The position numbers and the translations under genes are program-made. The notes under the pieces are model-generated. The model did not search any database. It was not told the DNA's origin and was given only the letters and a program-made list of their open reading frames with translations. Positions 55,455 to 64,000 of a stretch of DNA of 64,000 nucleotides are shown here, one piece after another. Positions within the stretch are counted from its first letter, which is position 1, and each line of letters starts with the position of its first letter. The stretch lies in the NCBI RefSeq assembly GCF_000671395.1, contig NZ_AQQY01000010.1, forward strand, positions 48,432 to 112,431. The letters run 5' to 3'. This DNA is from Actibacterium atlanticum (GTDB lineage: Bacteria > Pseudomonadota > Alphaproteobacteria > Rhodobacterales > Rhodobacteraceae).

Positions 55455-56502
55455 AGCCCTCGACAAGCCGGGTGATCTGTTGGGCCGCATCTGTCAGGTG
55501 GTCTGGGGCCAGCCCCGGCAGCGATAGCCGCGCAATGGTGCGGTCCTCATAGCGTGCGCGCTGCCGGGTATAGCGTGGGTCGTAATGGCTCTGCATCAAT
55601 TCCTGCGCCAGAATCTGCATCTGGCCAGCGCGTGCCATTTGCTTCCACGCGGCGATTTGGTCGGCAGCGTGACGATCCGACAAAGCGTCGATAATTTCTT
55701 CCAGCCGCGCTTGGTCTTGTGCCACATCGCCATAAGCCCGGGTCAGATAGGCGGCGCGTGCGTCCAGACTGGCCGACACCTCGATCCGGGGCGCTGTTTT
55801 CATCGCCCCCCAGATTGTCGGCGGCAGATTGATTTTACCGACTTTGCTGGACTCAGCCTCGACCAGCATCGGGCGTGCCGGGTCAAGGTTGGACTGTAGC
55901 TGTGCCAACGCTGATTCAAACGCTTTTTGGCTGGGCTGCCCGCCCGCGCAGGCGCCAAACAACGAGCCGCGATGATTGGCGAGCCCTTCCAGGTCTAAAA
56001 CTTGAACACCGTTCAATTTGGCGAGGTGCAAGAGCGCGGTCTTGGCGGTGCCTGTATTGCCATCCAGCATCACGACGGGGCAGGGCCATGGTGTGCTTTG
56101 CATTGCATGACTGACCAAACGGCGATAGGCGCGGTAACCTCCCTCCACCGTATCAGCCCGCCAGCCAATTTGGCGCAGGATCAGAGAGAATGATCCTGAC
56201 CGCTGCCCGCCGCGCCAGCAATAGACCAGCGGGCGATAGCCGTGTGGGCGGTCGGCCAGAGACTCCTGAATGTGGCGCGCAGCGTTCTTGGCCACCAGTG
56301 CGGCGCCAACTTTGCGGGCCTCAAAGGGATTTACCTGTGAGTAGATCGTGCCGACCTTGGCGCGTTCTTCATTGCTGAGCACCGGTAGGCTGATCGCGCC
56401 GGGAATATGATCCTCGGCGTATTCAGCCGGGGAACGCACGTCGATGATGTCATCAAACGGCAGGCTGTTCAGATCGTTTAAAGAGGCAAGTGTCACCGGC
56501 AT
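55441..56502 (-). CDS. mnmH: tRNA 2-selenouridine synthase
   Basis: 353 residues. An N-terminal rhodanese domain holds FDDIIDVRSPAEYAEDHIPGA and the catalytic Cys in YCWRGGQRSGS; a P-loop domain follows (LDGNTGTAKTALL). It replaces sulfur in 2-thiouridine at tRNA wobble position 34 by selenium via a geranyl intermediate, using selenophosphate. ATG 56502 is preferred over the in-frame GTG at 56529. With selD next to it, the pathway needs only these two genes; selA/selB are not in the window. Confidence 0.93.
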   Translation of the reverse strand: MPVTLASLNDLNSLPFDDIIDVRSPAEYAEDHIPGAISLPVLSNEERAKVGTIYSQVNPFEARKVGAALVAKNAARHIQESLADRPHGYRPLVYCWRGGQRSGSFSLILRQIGWRADTVEGGYRAYRRLVSHAMQSTPWPCPVVMLDGNTGTAKTALLHLAKLNGVQVLDLEGLANHRGSLFGACAGGQPSQKAFESALAQLQSNLDPARPMLVEAESSKVGKINLPPTIWGAMKTAPRIEVSASLDARAAYLTRAYGDVAQDQARLEEIIDALSDRHAADQIAAWKQMARAGQMQILAQELMQSHYDPRYTRQRARYEDRTIARLSLPGLAPDHLTDAAQQITRLVEGFTST

Positions 56503-56541
56503 ATCCGTGTTTGTAGGCTTTGCGGGCACAAAGCGAAAGTT

Positions 56542-56555
56542 TTGATCTGCGTCAT
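56542..56555. promoter_or_regulatory. Imperfect FNR-like site upstream of pta-ackA
   Basis: TTGATCTGCGTCAT differs from TTGAY-N4-RTCAA only at the last base. It is 90 bp upstream of the pta-fusion ATG and also near the mnmH start. One mismatch makes this tentative. Confidence 0.3.
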
Positions 56556-56645
56556 GGCCTTGAGCGCGACAGTGGTCTTTGACCTGTCATGTGGGAGGGA
56601 TACGCTGGCGAAACTATTGGTCCAGGTTTTTTGAGGGATGCGAGT

Positions 56646-58031
56646 ATGAGCACGCATAAGAACGTTCCGTGGGATGCGCTTGAGATCGGCATGGAAGCCG
56701 AGGTCACCCATCTGTGCAACGCCGAGGACTTCTACGTCTTCGCCAACGCCTCGGGAAATCTGAACCCGTTGCATTTGCCCAAGGAAGACGGAGATGCAGA
56801 TGGTCAACCCGAAGCAGTCGCGCCGTCCATGTGGATGGGGGCGTTGATTTCAGGGGTGTTGGGCACCTATCTGCCCGGGCCGGGGACGCTGTATAAAGAT
56901 CAGACGCTGACGTTTCTAAGCCGCGCCCATGCTGGGGATACGATCACAGCCAAGGTGCGGTTGGCCTCAAAGGAAGAGGGGCGTCTGGCGCATTTCGACA
57001 CTTGGGTCGAAGCCGAAGACGGCAGCCGTATTGCCGAGGGTCGCGCTACGGTGATCGCGCCTGACAAAGCGGTCGAGGTTGATTTGGATGATGTTCCGGG
57101 CCTGACGGTTCAGACCCATCGCCATTTTGATCACCTGTTGCATCTGGCAGAACCATTGGACCCATTGATCACCGCCGTGGTTGCCCCCGAAGATGACGCG
57201 TCGCTGGGCGGGGCGCTACTGGGCTATCAGCATACGCTGCTGACGCCCATTTTGGTGGGCAATGCCGCCAAGATCAAAGCTGTCGCTGATGAGATGGGCG
57301 AGGACATAAGCCATCTGGAACTGATCGACATCCCGGATCATTCCGCGGCGGCAGCGCGGGCCGTGCAGCTGGTGCACGAGGGCCGGGCGCAGGCGTTGAT
57401 GAAGGGGCATCTGCACACCGATGATCTGCTGCGCCATGTGGTCGACAAGGAAAAGGGCCTGCGCACCAATCGCCGCCTGACCCATATCTTTGCGATGGAT
57501 GTACCGGGGTTGGACCATTTGCTAATGGTCACCGATGCGGCCATCAACATCACGCCTGATCTGAAAACCAAGGTCGATATCGTCCAAAACGCGATTTATC
57601 TGGCTGAAGCTTTGGGGATTGATCAGCCCAAGGTCGGCATCCTGTGCGCCGTAGAGGTGGTCAACCCACGCATGCCCTCAACGATTGATGCGGCGGTGTT
57701 GTCGAAAATGTCGGATCGTGGGCAGATCAAGGGCGGTCTGGTGGATGGCCCCTTGGCGATGGACAACGCTGTTGATCTAGAGGCCGCCCGGACAAAGGGC
57801 ATACGATCAGCCGTGGCCGGTCATGCGCAAATTCTGGTGCCCCCTAACCTTGAAGCCGCGAACATGCTGGCCAAAGAGCTGACCTTTCTGGCCCATGCCA
57901 TGGCAGGCGGAATCGTGTTGGGCGCGCGCTGCCCGATCATTCTGACCAGCCGCGCCGACGATGAACAATCGCGGTTGGCGTCCTGCGTGTTGGCGGTAAT
58001 GATGCGCGAATGGAAGAAGACCCAACCATGA
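56646..58031 (+). CDS. Bifunctional MaoC-like enoyl-CoA hydratase / phosphate acyltransferase
   Basis: 461 residues. Residues 1-150 are a MaoC/hotdog domain (NASGNLNPLHLP resembles the catalytic R-hydratase region). From about 165 is a phosphate acetyl/butyryltransferase domain with the VVAPEDDASLGGALLG start, the MKGHLHTDDLL motif and a TDAAINITPDL loop. It transfers acyl groups from CoA to phosphate. GAGGGATGCGAG precedes the ATG at 56646. It overlaps ackA (ATGA), so acyl phosphate is passed to acetate kinase. Confidence 0.9.
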   Translation: MSTHKNVPWDALEIGMEAEVTHLCNAEDFYVFANASGNLNPLHLPKEDGDADGQPEAVAPSMWMGALISGVLGTYLPGPGTLYKDQTLTFLSRAHAGDTITAKVRLASKEEGRLAHFDTWVEAEDGSRIAEGRATVIAPDKAVEVDLDDVPGLTVQTHRHFDHLLHLAEPLDPLITAVVAPEDDASLGGALLGYQHTLLTPILVGNAAKIKAVADEMGEDISHLELIDIPDHSAAAARAVQLVHEGRAQALMKGHLHTDDLLRHVVDKEKGLRTNRRLTHIFAMDVPGLDHLLMVTDAAINITPDLKTKVDIVQNAIYLAEALGIDQPKVGILCAVEVVNPRMPSTIDAAVLSKMSDRGQIKGGLVDGPLAMDNAVDLEAARTKGIRSAVAGHAQILVPPNLEAANMLAKELTFLAHAMAGGIVLGARCPIILTSRADDEQSRLASCVLAVMMREWKKTQP

Positions 58032-59182
58032 GCGATCAGGCCATTCTGACGATCAATGCCGGATCGTCCTCGATCAAATTTTCGGTCTATGAGAACGGGG
58101 AGCAACTGCACGAACTGGCCGTGGGGCAGGTTGAAAAGCTTGGCCCCAATTCCCGGTTCGTATTGGAAGCGCCACAGCAAGTGACCGAAGATCTTGGCGC
58201 CACCGATCATGCCAGCGGTCTGCAGGCCATCCTAAAGCACCTGCCGCCTTTCCTTGACGGGCGAGAGGTGACCGGCGTAGGGCATCGGATCGTGCATGGC
58301 GGGCCAGAGTTCACCAAGCCGGTGCAATTGAACGACGCCGTTCTGGATCATCTGGCCAGCTATGAGCCTCTGGCGCCGTTGCATCAGCCCTATAACCTGT
58401 CGGCGGTGCGCGCCGCGATGTCGGCCTTCCCCCTAGCGGTTCAGGTGGGGTGTTTCGACACGGCATTTCACCGGGGCCACCCTTGGGAACATGATACCTA
58501 TGCCCTGCCGCGCCGGTTCTATGATCAGGGGGTGCGCCGTTATGGGTTTCACGGGCTTAGCTATGAATATGTCTCAGGGCAGTTGGCCCGGATCGCGCCG
58601 GATCTTGCGCAGGGCCGGGTGATCATCGCGCATCTGGGCAACGGCGCGTCGATGTGTGGCCTTAAGGGCGGGCGTAGCCATTGTTCGACCATGGGTTTTT
58701 CCGCTGTTGAAGGGTTGGCCATGGGCACGCGCACCGGACAGATCGACCCGGGGGTGATCTTGTACCTTCAAGACCACGAAGGGTTAAGCACCCAAGAGGT
58801 CACGCAGCTGATTTATCGCCAGTCGGGACTGAAGGGCTTATCGGACGAAAGCCATGATATGCGGACGCTCTTGGCTTCGGACAAACCCGAAGCCGCGCAG
58901 GCGATCACCTATTACATCACCCGCATTCGCCATGAAATCGGCGGGATGGCTGCTGATTTAGGCGGGCTGGATGCGTTGGTGTTTACCGGCGGGGTCGGTG
59001 AAAATTCTGACGTCATCCGAGCGCGTATTTGTGAAGGGATGGGCTGGCTTGGGCTGGGCCTTGATCAGGCGGCAAATGCGGCGCATCAACCCGAGATCGG
59101 CACAGGCAAGGTCCGCATTTTCGCGATACCAACAGACGAAGAAAAGGTGATCGCCCGCGCCGTCGATCGCTGTTTGGGCTAG
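58028..59182 (+). CDS. ackA: Acetate kinase
   Basis: 384 residues. ILTINAGSSSIKFSV is the N-terminal phosphate-binding loop; GHRIVHGG, HRGHPWEHDTYALPR and the adenosine motif FTGGVGENSDVIR are signatures. It interconverts acetyl phosphate with acetate and ATP; propionate or butyrate are possible alternatives given the partner. Starts inside the pta stop codon; the frame start at 58010 is not preferred. Confidence 0.95.
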   Translation: MSDQAILTINAGSSSIKFSVYENGEQLHELAVGQVEKLGPNSRFVLEAPQQVTEDLGATDHASGLQAILKHLPPFLDGREVTGVGHRIVHGGPEFTKPVQLNDAVLDHLASYEPLAPLHQPYNLSAVRAAMSAFPLAVQVGCFDTAFHRGHPWEHDTYALPRRFYDQGVRRYGFHGLSYEYVSGQLARIAPDLAQGRVIIAHLGNGASMCGLKGGRSHCSTMGFSAVEGLAMGTRTGQIDPGVILYLQDHEGLSTQEVTQLIYRQSGLKGLSDESHDMRTLLASDKPEAAQAITYYITRIRHEIGGMAADLGGLDALVFTGGVGENSDVIRARICEGMGWLGLGLDQAANAAHQPEIGTGKVRIFAIPTDEEKVIARAVDRCLG

Positions 59183-59184
59183 AT

Positions 59185-59207
59185 AGCGCGGGATCTGGAT
59201 CCGCGCT
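59185..59207 (+). terminator. Hairpin after ackA
   Basis: AGCGCGG (59185-59191) pairs with CCGCGCT (59201-59207) around a 9-nt loop, three bases after the ackA stop. There is no T-tract, so a weak or Rho-dependent end. Confidence 0.45.
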
Positions 59208-59296
59208 GTTCCCAACCATTTGGCGTGTTATATCACGCTGGACAATCCGAGGTGTTCGGCGCAGGGTCGGGGAACTCGTTCTGCAAAGGAGAAAGC

Positions 59297-60511
59297 ATGA
59301 CACGCGATCTTGCTCCGCAAAGCCGCCCGGATCTGGGTGCGTTTAACTGGGAAGACCCGTTTCTTTTGGACGACCAGCTGCACGAAGACGAGCGTATGAT
59401 CCGCGACAGCGCTTTCGCCTATGCGCAGGAAAAGCTGCAGCCACGTGTCATGCAGGCCTACGCCAACGAGCAGACCGACCCCGAGATTTTCGCTGAAATG
59501 GGGGAAATGGGCCTGCTGGGGGTGACCATCCCGGAAAACTACGGTGGGTTGGGGGCGGGGTATGTCAGCTATGGCCTGATCGCGCGCGAGGTCGAACGCG
59601 TGGACAGCGGCTATCGGTCGATGATGTCGGTTCAGTCTTCTTTGGTGATGTATCCGATCTATGCCTATGGCAGCGATGAACAGCGGGACAAGTACCTTCC
59701 CAAGCTGGCCTCGGGCACGTGGATCGGCTGTTTTGGTCTGACCGAGCCTGACGCGGGATCGGACCCCGCTGCGATGCGGACCACGGCGCGCAAGGTCGAT
59801 GGGGGCTATGTGCTGAACGGCACGAAGATGTGGATATCAAACAGCCCCATCGCCGATGTGTTTGTGGTGTGGGCCAAGTCTGACGCCCATGGCGGTAAAA
59901 TCCGCGGCTTTGTGTTGGACAAGGGCACCAAGGGGCTAAGCGCGCCCAAGATTGAGGGCAAGCTTAGCCTGCGCGCCTCGATCACCGGTGAGATTGTGTT
60001 GGACAATGTCGAACTGGGTGATGAGGCGCTGTTGCCCCATGTCGAAGGGCTGAAAGGCCCGTTCGGTTGTCTGAATCGCGCGCGGTATGGCATTGCCTGG
60101 GGCGTGATGGGCGCCGCCGAGTTTTGCTGGCATGGCGCACGTCAATACGGGTTGGATCGTAAACAGTTCAACCGGCCATTGGCGCAAACGCAGCTGTACC
60201 AGTTGAAACTGGCCAATATGCAGACGGAAATCAGCCTTGGCCTGCAAGCTGCTTTGCGAGTCGGGCGGCTGATGGATGAAGGCCGCGCCGCGCCGGAAAT
60301 GATCAGTATGATTAAGCGCAACAACTGCGGCAAAGCGCTAGAGGTGGCCCGCGCCGCCCGCGACATGCATGGCGGCAATGGCATCAGCCAAGAATTCGGC
60401 GTGATGCGGCACATGGTGAACCTTGAAACGGTGAATACCTATGAGGGCACCCATGATGTGCATGCATTGATTCTGGGGCGGGCACAGACCGGGTTGCAGG
60501 CGTTTTTCTGA
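59297..60511 (+). CDS. Glutaryl-CoA dehydrogenase-type acyl-CoA dehydrogenase
   Basis: 404 residues. [20 protein letters not shown], the [19 protein letters not shown]-binding block and the catalytic Glu in [19 protein letters not shown] match glutaryl-CoA dehydrogenases of lysine and tryptophan breakdown, which oxidise and decarboxylate glutaryl-CoA to crotonyl-CoA. AAGGAGAA precedes the ATG at 59297. Electrons would go to ETF. GcdH is likely, but a related acyl-CoA dehydrogenase cannot be excluded. Confidence 0.9.
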   Translation: MTRDLAPQSRPDLGAFNWEDPFLLDDQLHEDERMIRDSAFAYAQEKLQPRVMQAYANEQTDPEIFAEMGEMGLLGVTIPENYGGLGAGYVSYGLIAREVERVDSGYRSMMSVQSSLVMYPIYAYGSDEQRDKYLPKLASGTWIGCFGLTEPDAGSDPAAMRTTARKVDGGYVLNGTKMWISNSPIADVFVVWAKSDAHGGKIRGFVLDKGTKGLSAPKIEGKLSLRASITGEIVLDNVELGDEALLPHVEGLKGPFGCLNRARYGIAWGVMGAAEFCWHGARQYGLDRKQFNRPLAQTQLYQLKLANMQTEISLGLQAALRVGRLMDEGRAAPEMISMIKRNNCGKALEVARAARDMHGGNGISQEFGVMRHMVNLETVNTYEGTHDVHALILGRAQTGLQAFF

Positions 60512-60567
60512 CCTTGGGCAAAAACCGGTAACAGATCGCTAAAACCCTCTTGCTAAAGTTTATTTTC

Positions 60568-60584
60568 TGCTCAAATGTTGAGCA
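60568..60584. promoter_or_regulatory. Palindrome upstream of the glutamate dehydrogenase gene
   Basis: TGCTCAA-ATG-TTGAGCA is a perfect 7-bp inverted repeat with a 3-bp centre, 30 bp before the ATG at 60615. It looks like a repressor operator; the regulator is unknown. Confidence 0.4.
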
Positions 60585-60614
60585 TGGGAAAATCTGTATG
60601 TGAAAGGGCGCGCG

Positions 60615-62066
60615 ATGCTTCATCCCCCTCCCAAGGCCAGTACCACCCCCGAACTCAGCTTTCGTCAGTCTGTCGACATGATGTTCAACCGGGCTGTGTC
60701 CAATATGGACCTGCCGCCGGGGCTTGAGGAGAAAATCAGGGTTTGTAATGCGACCTATACGGTGCGGTTTGGCGTGCGGCTACGCGGGCAAATTCACACC
60801 TTTACCGGCTATCGGTCGGTGCACTCTGAACATATGGAGCCGGTCAAAGGCGGTATTCGATACGCCCCCACTGTGAACCAGGATGAGGTCGAGGCGCTGG
60901 CCGCGCTGATGACCTATAAATGCGCACTGGTCGAGGCGCCGTTTGGCGGTTCAAAAGGTGGGCTGTGTATCGACCCAAGAGACTGGGACGAAGGCGAACT
61001 TGAACAGATCACCCGCCGTTTCGCCTATGAGCTGGCCAAACGCGATTTGATCCACCCGTCCCAAAACGTCCCTGCCCCGGATATGGGCACCGGCGAACGC
61101 GAAATGGCATGGATTGCCGATCAATATGCGCGGATGAACACCACCGACATCAACGCGCAAGCCTGTGTGACCGGCAAACCGGTGCATGCGGGCGGTATTT
61201 CTGGGCGGGTCGAGGCCACCGGGCGCGGCGTGCAATATGCCCTGCGGGAGTTTTTCCGGTATCCGGAAGACGTCGCCAAGGCAGGGATGAGCGGCACTCT
61301 GGATGGCAAGCGCGTCGTCGTTCAGGGGCTGGGCAACGTGGGCTATCACGCGGCCAGTTTCCTGAGCAACGAAGATGGCGCGCGGGTAATCGGGGTGATT
61401 GAGCTTGACGGTGGGCTGTTCAGCGCCGACGGGCTGGATATCGAAGCGGTCTCAAGCTGGATCCGCAACCATGGCGGGGTCACCGGCTATCCGGATGCTG
61501 AACACGTGGCTGATGCTCACCACCTGCTTGAGGTCGATTGCGATATTCTGATCCCCGCTGCGGTGGAAGGAGTGATCAATCGCACCAACGCAGATCGCAT
61601 CAAAGCCCCGCTGATCATCGAAGCTGCGAATGGCCCGGTTACCGTCGCCGCCGACGAGGTCTTGCGTGACAGGGGCACGGTGATCATTCCTGACCTCTAT
61701 GCCAACGCCGGCGGTGTGACGGTTTCCTATTTCGAGTGGGTGAAAAACCTGTCGCATATCCGCTTTGGCCGCATTCAGCGCCGTCAGGAAGAGGCGCGCC
61801 ACCAGCTGGTCGTGGACGAGCTGGAGCGTTTGTCAGAACTGCTGGGGGATGCGTGGTCCATGTCACCGGACTTCAAGGAAAAGTACCTGCGCGGCGCGGA
61901 TGAACTTGAGCTGGTGCGCTCGGGCCTCGATGACACGATGCGTGGCGCCTATCAATCCATGCGCGCGCTTTGGCACGAAAATGAGGCGATAACCGATCTG
62001 CGCACAGCGGCGTTTTACTGTTCAGTTGAAAGAATTGCCCACAGCTACACATCTAAAGGTCTGTGA
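60615..62066 (+). CDS. Glu/Leu/Phe/Val dehydrogenase family, glutamate dehydrogenase type
   Basis: 483 residues. Substrate-binding GGIRYAP, MTYKCALVEAPFGGSKGG (catalytic Lys) and QNVPAPDMGTGEREM precede the Rossmann motif VVQGLGNVGYHAASF. The length and C-terminal helical tail resemble NAD-dependent glutamate dehydrogenases of this group, converting glutamate and 2-oxoglutarate. AAAGGG lies six bases before the ATG; an in-frame GTG at 60600 is an alternative start. The gene is separate from the preceding acyl-CoA dehydrogenase. Confidence 0.92.
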   Translation: MLHPPPKASTTPELSFRQSVDMMFNRAVSNMDLPPGLEEKIRVCNATYTVRFGVRLRGQIHTFTGYRSVHSEHMEPVKGGIRYAPTVNQDEVEALAALMTYKCALVEAPFGGSKGGLCIDPRDWDEGELEQITRRFAYELAKRDLIHPSQNVPAPDMGTGEREMAWIADQYARMNTTDINAQACVTGKPVHAGGISGRVEATGRGVQYALREFFRYPEDVAKAGMSGTLDGKRVVVQGLGNVGYHAASFLSNEDGARVIGVIELDGGLFSADGLDIEAVSSWIRNHGGVTGYPDAEHVADAHHLLEVDCDILIPAAVEGVINRTNADRIKAPLIIEAANGPVTVAADEVLRDRGTVIIPDLYANAGGVTVSYFEWVKNLSHIRFGRIQRRQEEARHQLVVDELERLSELLGDAWSMSPDFKEKYLRGADELELVRSGLDDTMRGAYQSMRALWHENEAITDLRTAAFYCSVERIAHSYTSKGL

Positions 62067-62182
62067 ACGCAGCGGCATAAAAGGAGCCGCTATCTTGCGA
62101 AATGGCCAGTCTGTCGCAATCCTATGATCTCGCACCGCTAAAACCGGCCGGTGGGATGACAGGACGCCAGTTGAGGGCCCGA

Positions 62183-63784
62183 ATGACGCAGACTTTCGAC
62201 GTGTTGGTGATTGGCGGAGGCATCAATGGATGCGGGATCGCGCGGGATGCAGCGGGCCGTGGTCTGAAGGTCGGCCTTGCCGAGATGAACGACATTGGCT
62301 CGGGTACTTCATCGGCCTCGACCAAGCTGTTTCATGGCGGGCTGCGCTATCTGGAGTACTTTGAGTTCCGCCTTGTGCGCGAAGCCCTGATCGAGCGCGA
62401 GATCCTGCTGCGCACCATGCCACATATTTCATGGCCGCTGCGCTTTGTCCTGCCCTACCACGAAAGCATGCGGTTCGATTTAACCACGCCAACATCGAAA
62501 CTGCTGAGCTTTGCGATGCCGTGGATGAAAGGTCGGCGCCCCGCATGGCTGATCCGTTTGGGCCTGTTCCTGTACGATTCCCTTGGGGGGCGTAAGATTT
62601 TACCCGGGACAACCCGTCTTGATCTTCGGGACGCGCCCGAAGGAAAACCGCTGAAGTCGAAGTTTTCCAAGGCCTATGAGTATTCGGACTGCTGGGTCGA
62701 AGATTCTCGGCTGGTGGTTTTGAACGCGCGCGATGCTGATGCGCGTGGCGCCACTATTATGGTGCGCGAAAAAGTGGTCCGGGCCAGTGCCGACGACGGT
62801 GTCTGGAGCGTGACTCTGCAGAACACGGAAACCGGCACCGAACGCGAGGTGCGGGCCAAGCTGGTGGTGAACGCAGCGGGGCCTTGGGTGGGTGATGTTC
62901 TAAATGGCCCGCTGAAAAGCGAAGATCAGACGGGCGTGCGCTTGGTGCGCGGTAGCCATATCGTGACGCGCCGTCTGTTTGATCACGACAAATGCTACTT
63001 TTTTCAGGGAACGGATGGGCGAATCATCTTCGCGATCCCCTATGAAACCGATTTCACCCTGATCGGCACGACCGACGCCGAGCACAAAGACGCGTCGGTT
63101 TCACCCAAATGCACGCCCCAGGAACAACAGTATCTGATCAACTTCATCAATCAGTATCTGGATGCGCCGATTGCGCAGAAAGATGTGGTCTGGACCTATT
63201 CAGGCGTGCGCTCACTTTATGATGACGGTGCCGCCACCGCGAGCGCCGCGACACGGGACTATGTGATCAAACTGGACAATACCCACGCCGCGCCCGCGCT
63301 GCATGTATTTGGCGGTAAAATCACCACCTACCGCTGTCTGGCGGAAAGCGCGTTAGAGGAAATGCAGCAGGTATTTCCCGGCCTTTCGGGCCCATGGACC
63401 GCGGGCGTGGCCCTGCCTGGCGGAGATTTCCCGGTGGATGGCGTTGATGATCTGATCAGACGGTTGCTTGAACAGTTTAGCTTTCTGTCTCCACGTTGGG
63501 CCAAACGGCTGGTGCGAGCCTACGGCACCGATGCGGTTGTGATGCTGAACGGCGCGCGCGACGCGCAAGATTTGGGCATCGACTTCGGTGCGACGCTGAC
63601 CCAGCAAGAGGTCGTCTGGCTGATGGATCATGAATACGCGCGCGATGCTGGCGATATCGTCTGGCGGCGCAGTAAGCTTGGGCTGCGTATGAGCGCGGCG
63701 CAAATCGCAGAACTGGATATTTGGATGAAGGCGCACCGTGCCGCCACGGCGGGCCCAGATGACTCGGCAGGTTCCCTGTTTTAG
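62183..63784 (+). CDS. glpD: Glycerol-3-phosphate dehydrogenase (FAD, aerobic type)
   Basis: 533 residues. The FAD loop VLVIGGGINGCGIARDAAGRG begins ten residues in, followed by SSASTKLFHGGLRYLEY and the IGTTDAEH and YSGVRSLYDDG motifs; a C-terminal GlpD domain ends the chain. It feeds electrons from glycerol 3-phosphate to quinone at the inner membrane. ATG 62183 has GAGGG upstream and matches the family start; 62102 and 62156 are longer options. No other glycerol genes are in the window. Confidence 0.93.
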   Translation: MTQTFDVLVIGGGINGCGIARDAAGRGLKVGLAEMNDIGSGTSSASTKLFHGGLRYLEYFEFRLVREALIEREILLRTMPHISWPLRFVLPYHESMRFDLTTPTSKLLSFAMPWMKGRRPAWLIRLGLFLYDSLGGRKILPGTTRLDLRDAPEGKPLKSKFSKAYEYSDCWVEDSRLVVLNARDADARGATIMVREKVVRASADDGVWSVTLQNTETGTEREVRAKLVVNAAGPWVGDVLNGPLKSEDQTGVRLVRGSHIVTRRLFDHDKCYFFQGTDGRIIFAIPYETDFTLIGTTDAEHKDASVSPKCTPQEQQYLINFINQYLDAPIAQKDVVWTYSGVRSLYDDGAATASAATRDYVIKLDNTHAAPALHVFGGKITTYRCLAESALEEMQQVFPGLSGPWTAGVALPGGDFPVDGVDDLIRRLLEQFSFLSPRWAKRLVRAYGTDAVVMLNGARDAQDLGIDFGATLTQQEVVWLMDHEYARDAGDIVWRRSKLGLRMSAAQIAELDIWMKAHRAATAGPDDSAGSLF

Positions 63785-63882
63785 TGCTGCACAAATAGGG
63801 CGCATGCGAACCTGACACGCGACGCTTTTATCACAGGCGCCACCAAAGCGATGGATGCTTAAGTTTATGTGCCCTGTGAACA

Positions 63883-63912
63883 TTGACGAGACCATGCTGT
63901 TAGCGCTAAAGC
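63883..63912 (+). promoter_or_regulatory. Candidate gap promoter
   Basis: TTGACG (63883-63888) is followed after 18 bp by TAAAGC (63907-63912), a weak -10. The palindrome at 63898-63923 overlaps it. Confidence 0.35.
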
Positions 63913-63923
63913 TCGCGCTAACA
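63898..63923. promoter_or_regulatory. Operator-like palindrome on the gap promoter
   Basis: TGTTAGCGC (63898-63906) and GCGCTAACA (63915-63923) are perfect inverted copies; TTAGCGCTAA at 63900-63909 is itself palindromic with a central CG, as in many LacI-family operators. It lies over the -10 region and 25 bp before the gap ATG. Confidence 0.5.
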
Positions 63924-63948
63924 TTGTGATGCGCTAGAGGAGAACGAC

Positions 63949-64000
63949 ATGACCGTAAAAGTAGCCATCAACGGCTTTGGGCGGATTGGGCGTAACGTTC
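63949..64000 (+). CDS. gap: Glyceraldehyde-3-phosphate dehydrogenase, N-terminal fragment
   Basis: Seventeen residues are present, MTVKVAINGFGRIGRNV, the NAD-binding N-terminus of type I GAPDH. AGAGGAGAA precedes the ATG at 63949. The rest lies beyond the window. It is downstream of glpD in the same direction but has its own promoter-like region. Confidence 0.93.
   Translation, partial: MTVKVAINGFGRIGRNV

Noticed and set aside
1..64000. CRISPR arrays, transposases, integrases, tRNA or rRNA genes
   Set aside because: No regularly spaced repeats, transposase motifs or RNA genes other than ffs were found on reading either strand by eye.

Overview
The window is a gene-dense, GC-rich alphaproteobacterial chromosome segment. 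It looks like a marine Rhodobacteraceae (Roseobacter group) genome. The reasons are the order hemN / fnrL / universal stress protein / ccoNOQP / ccoGHIS, a membrane-anchored cytochrome c beside prephenate dehydratase, a small SRP RNA near dnaX, a MaoC-phosphotransacetylase fusion before ackA, and a SelD fused to an FAD-dependent oxidoreductase. No rRNA, tRNA, insertion sequence, prophage or CRISPR array was seen. Start codons were chosen from Shine-Dalgarno placement and family N-termini, so many are internal to longer open frames.

Layout. 0-1.3 kb: edge of an unknown gene, then an Rrf2 regulator with an AhpD-like protein behind a promoter carrying an FNR-like palindrome. 1.3-5.9 kb: dnaX-ybaB-recR on the minus strand, an ankyrin-repeat gene, and the SRP RNA gene ffs with a well-placed promoter. 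5.9-8.5 kb: an NMT1/SsuA-type ABC importer of unknown substrate. 8.7-14.6 kb: HAD phosphatase, Tat-exported CpdB-like nucleotidase, NudC, SRPBCC protein, prephenate dehydratase, membrane cytochrome c. 14.7-20.5 kb: YejABEF-type peptide importer.

20.5-33.1 kb is the microaerobic respiration block. FnrL, anaerobic hemN, a Usp protein, cbb3 oxidase (ccoNOQP) and its assembly genes (ccoGHIS) are tied together by three intergenic FNR boxes. 33-44 kb holds a penicillin-binding carboxypeptidase, clpS, an RsmC-like methyltransferase, an SDR without the catalytic lysine, aerobic hemF, a pseudouridine synthase, cysteine synthase, small membrane proteins, and divergent hemE/hemC. With hemN this makes four tetrapyrrole genes in about 23 kb.

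44-53 kb contains two FtsX-type ABC modules: tesA/ybbA/ybbP-like genes and an AttEFGH-like set (ATPase, fused permease, AttH lipocalin-like protein), separated by a DUF4166-DCC pair. 53-56.5 kb is a selenium module (selD fusion convergent with mnmH), pointing to 2-selenouridine in tRNA. 56.6-64 kb is central metabolism: pta fusion-ackA, glutaryl-CoA dehydrogenase, glutamate-type dehydrogenase, glpD and the start of gap with an operator-like palindrome on its promoter.

Most of the window is conserved core genome. The observations most worth checking are a G8 tract in dnaX where loss of one G gives a gamma-sized 404-residue product, the FNR-like sites outside the classical cbb3 regulon, the gap operator, and the back-to-back start codons of tesA and ybbA.
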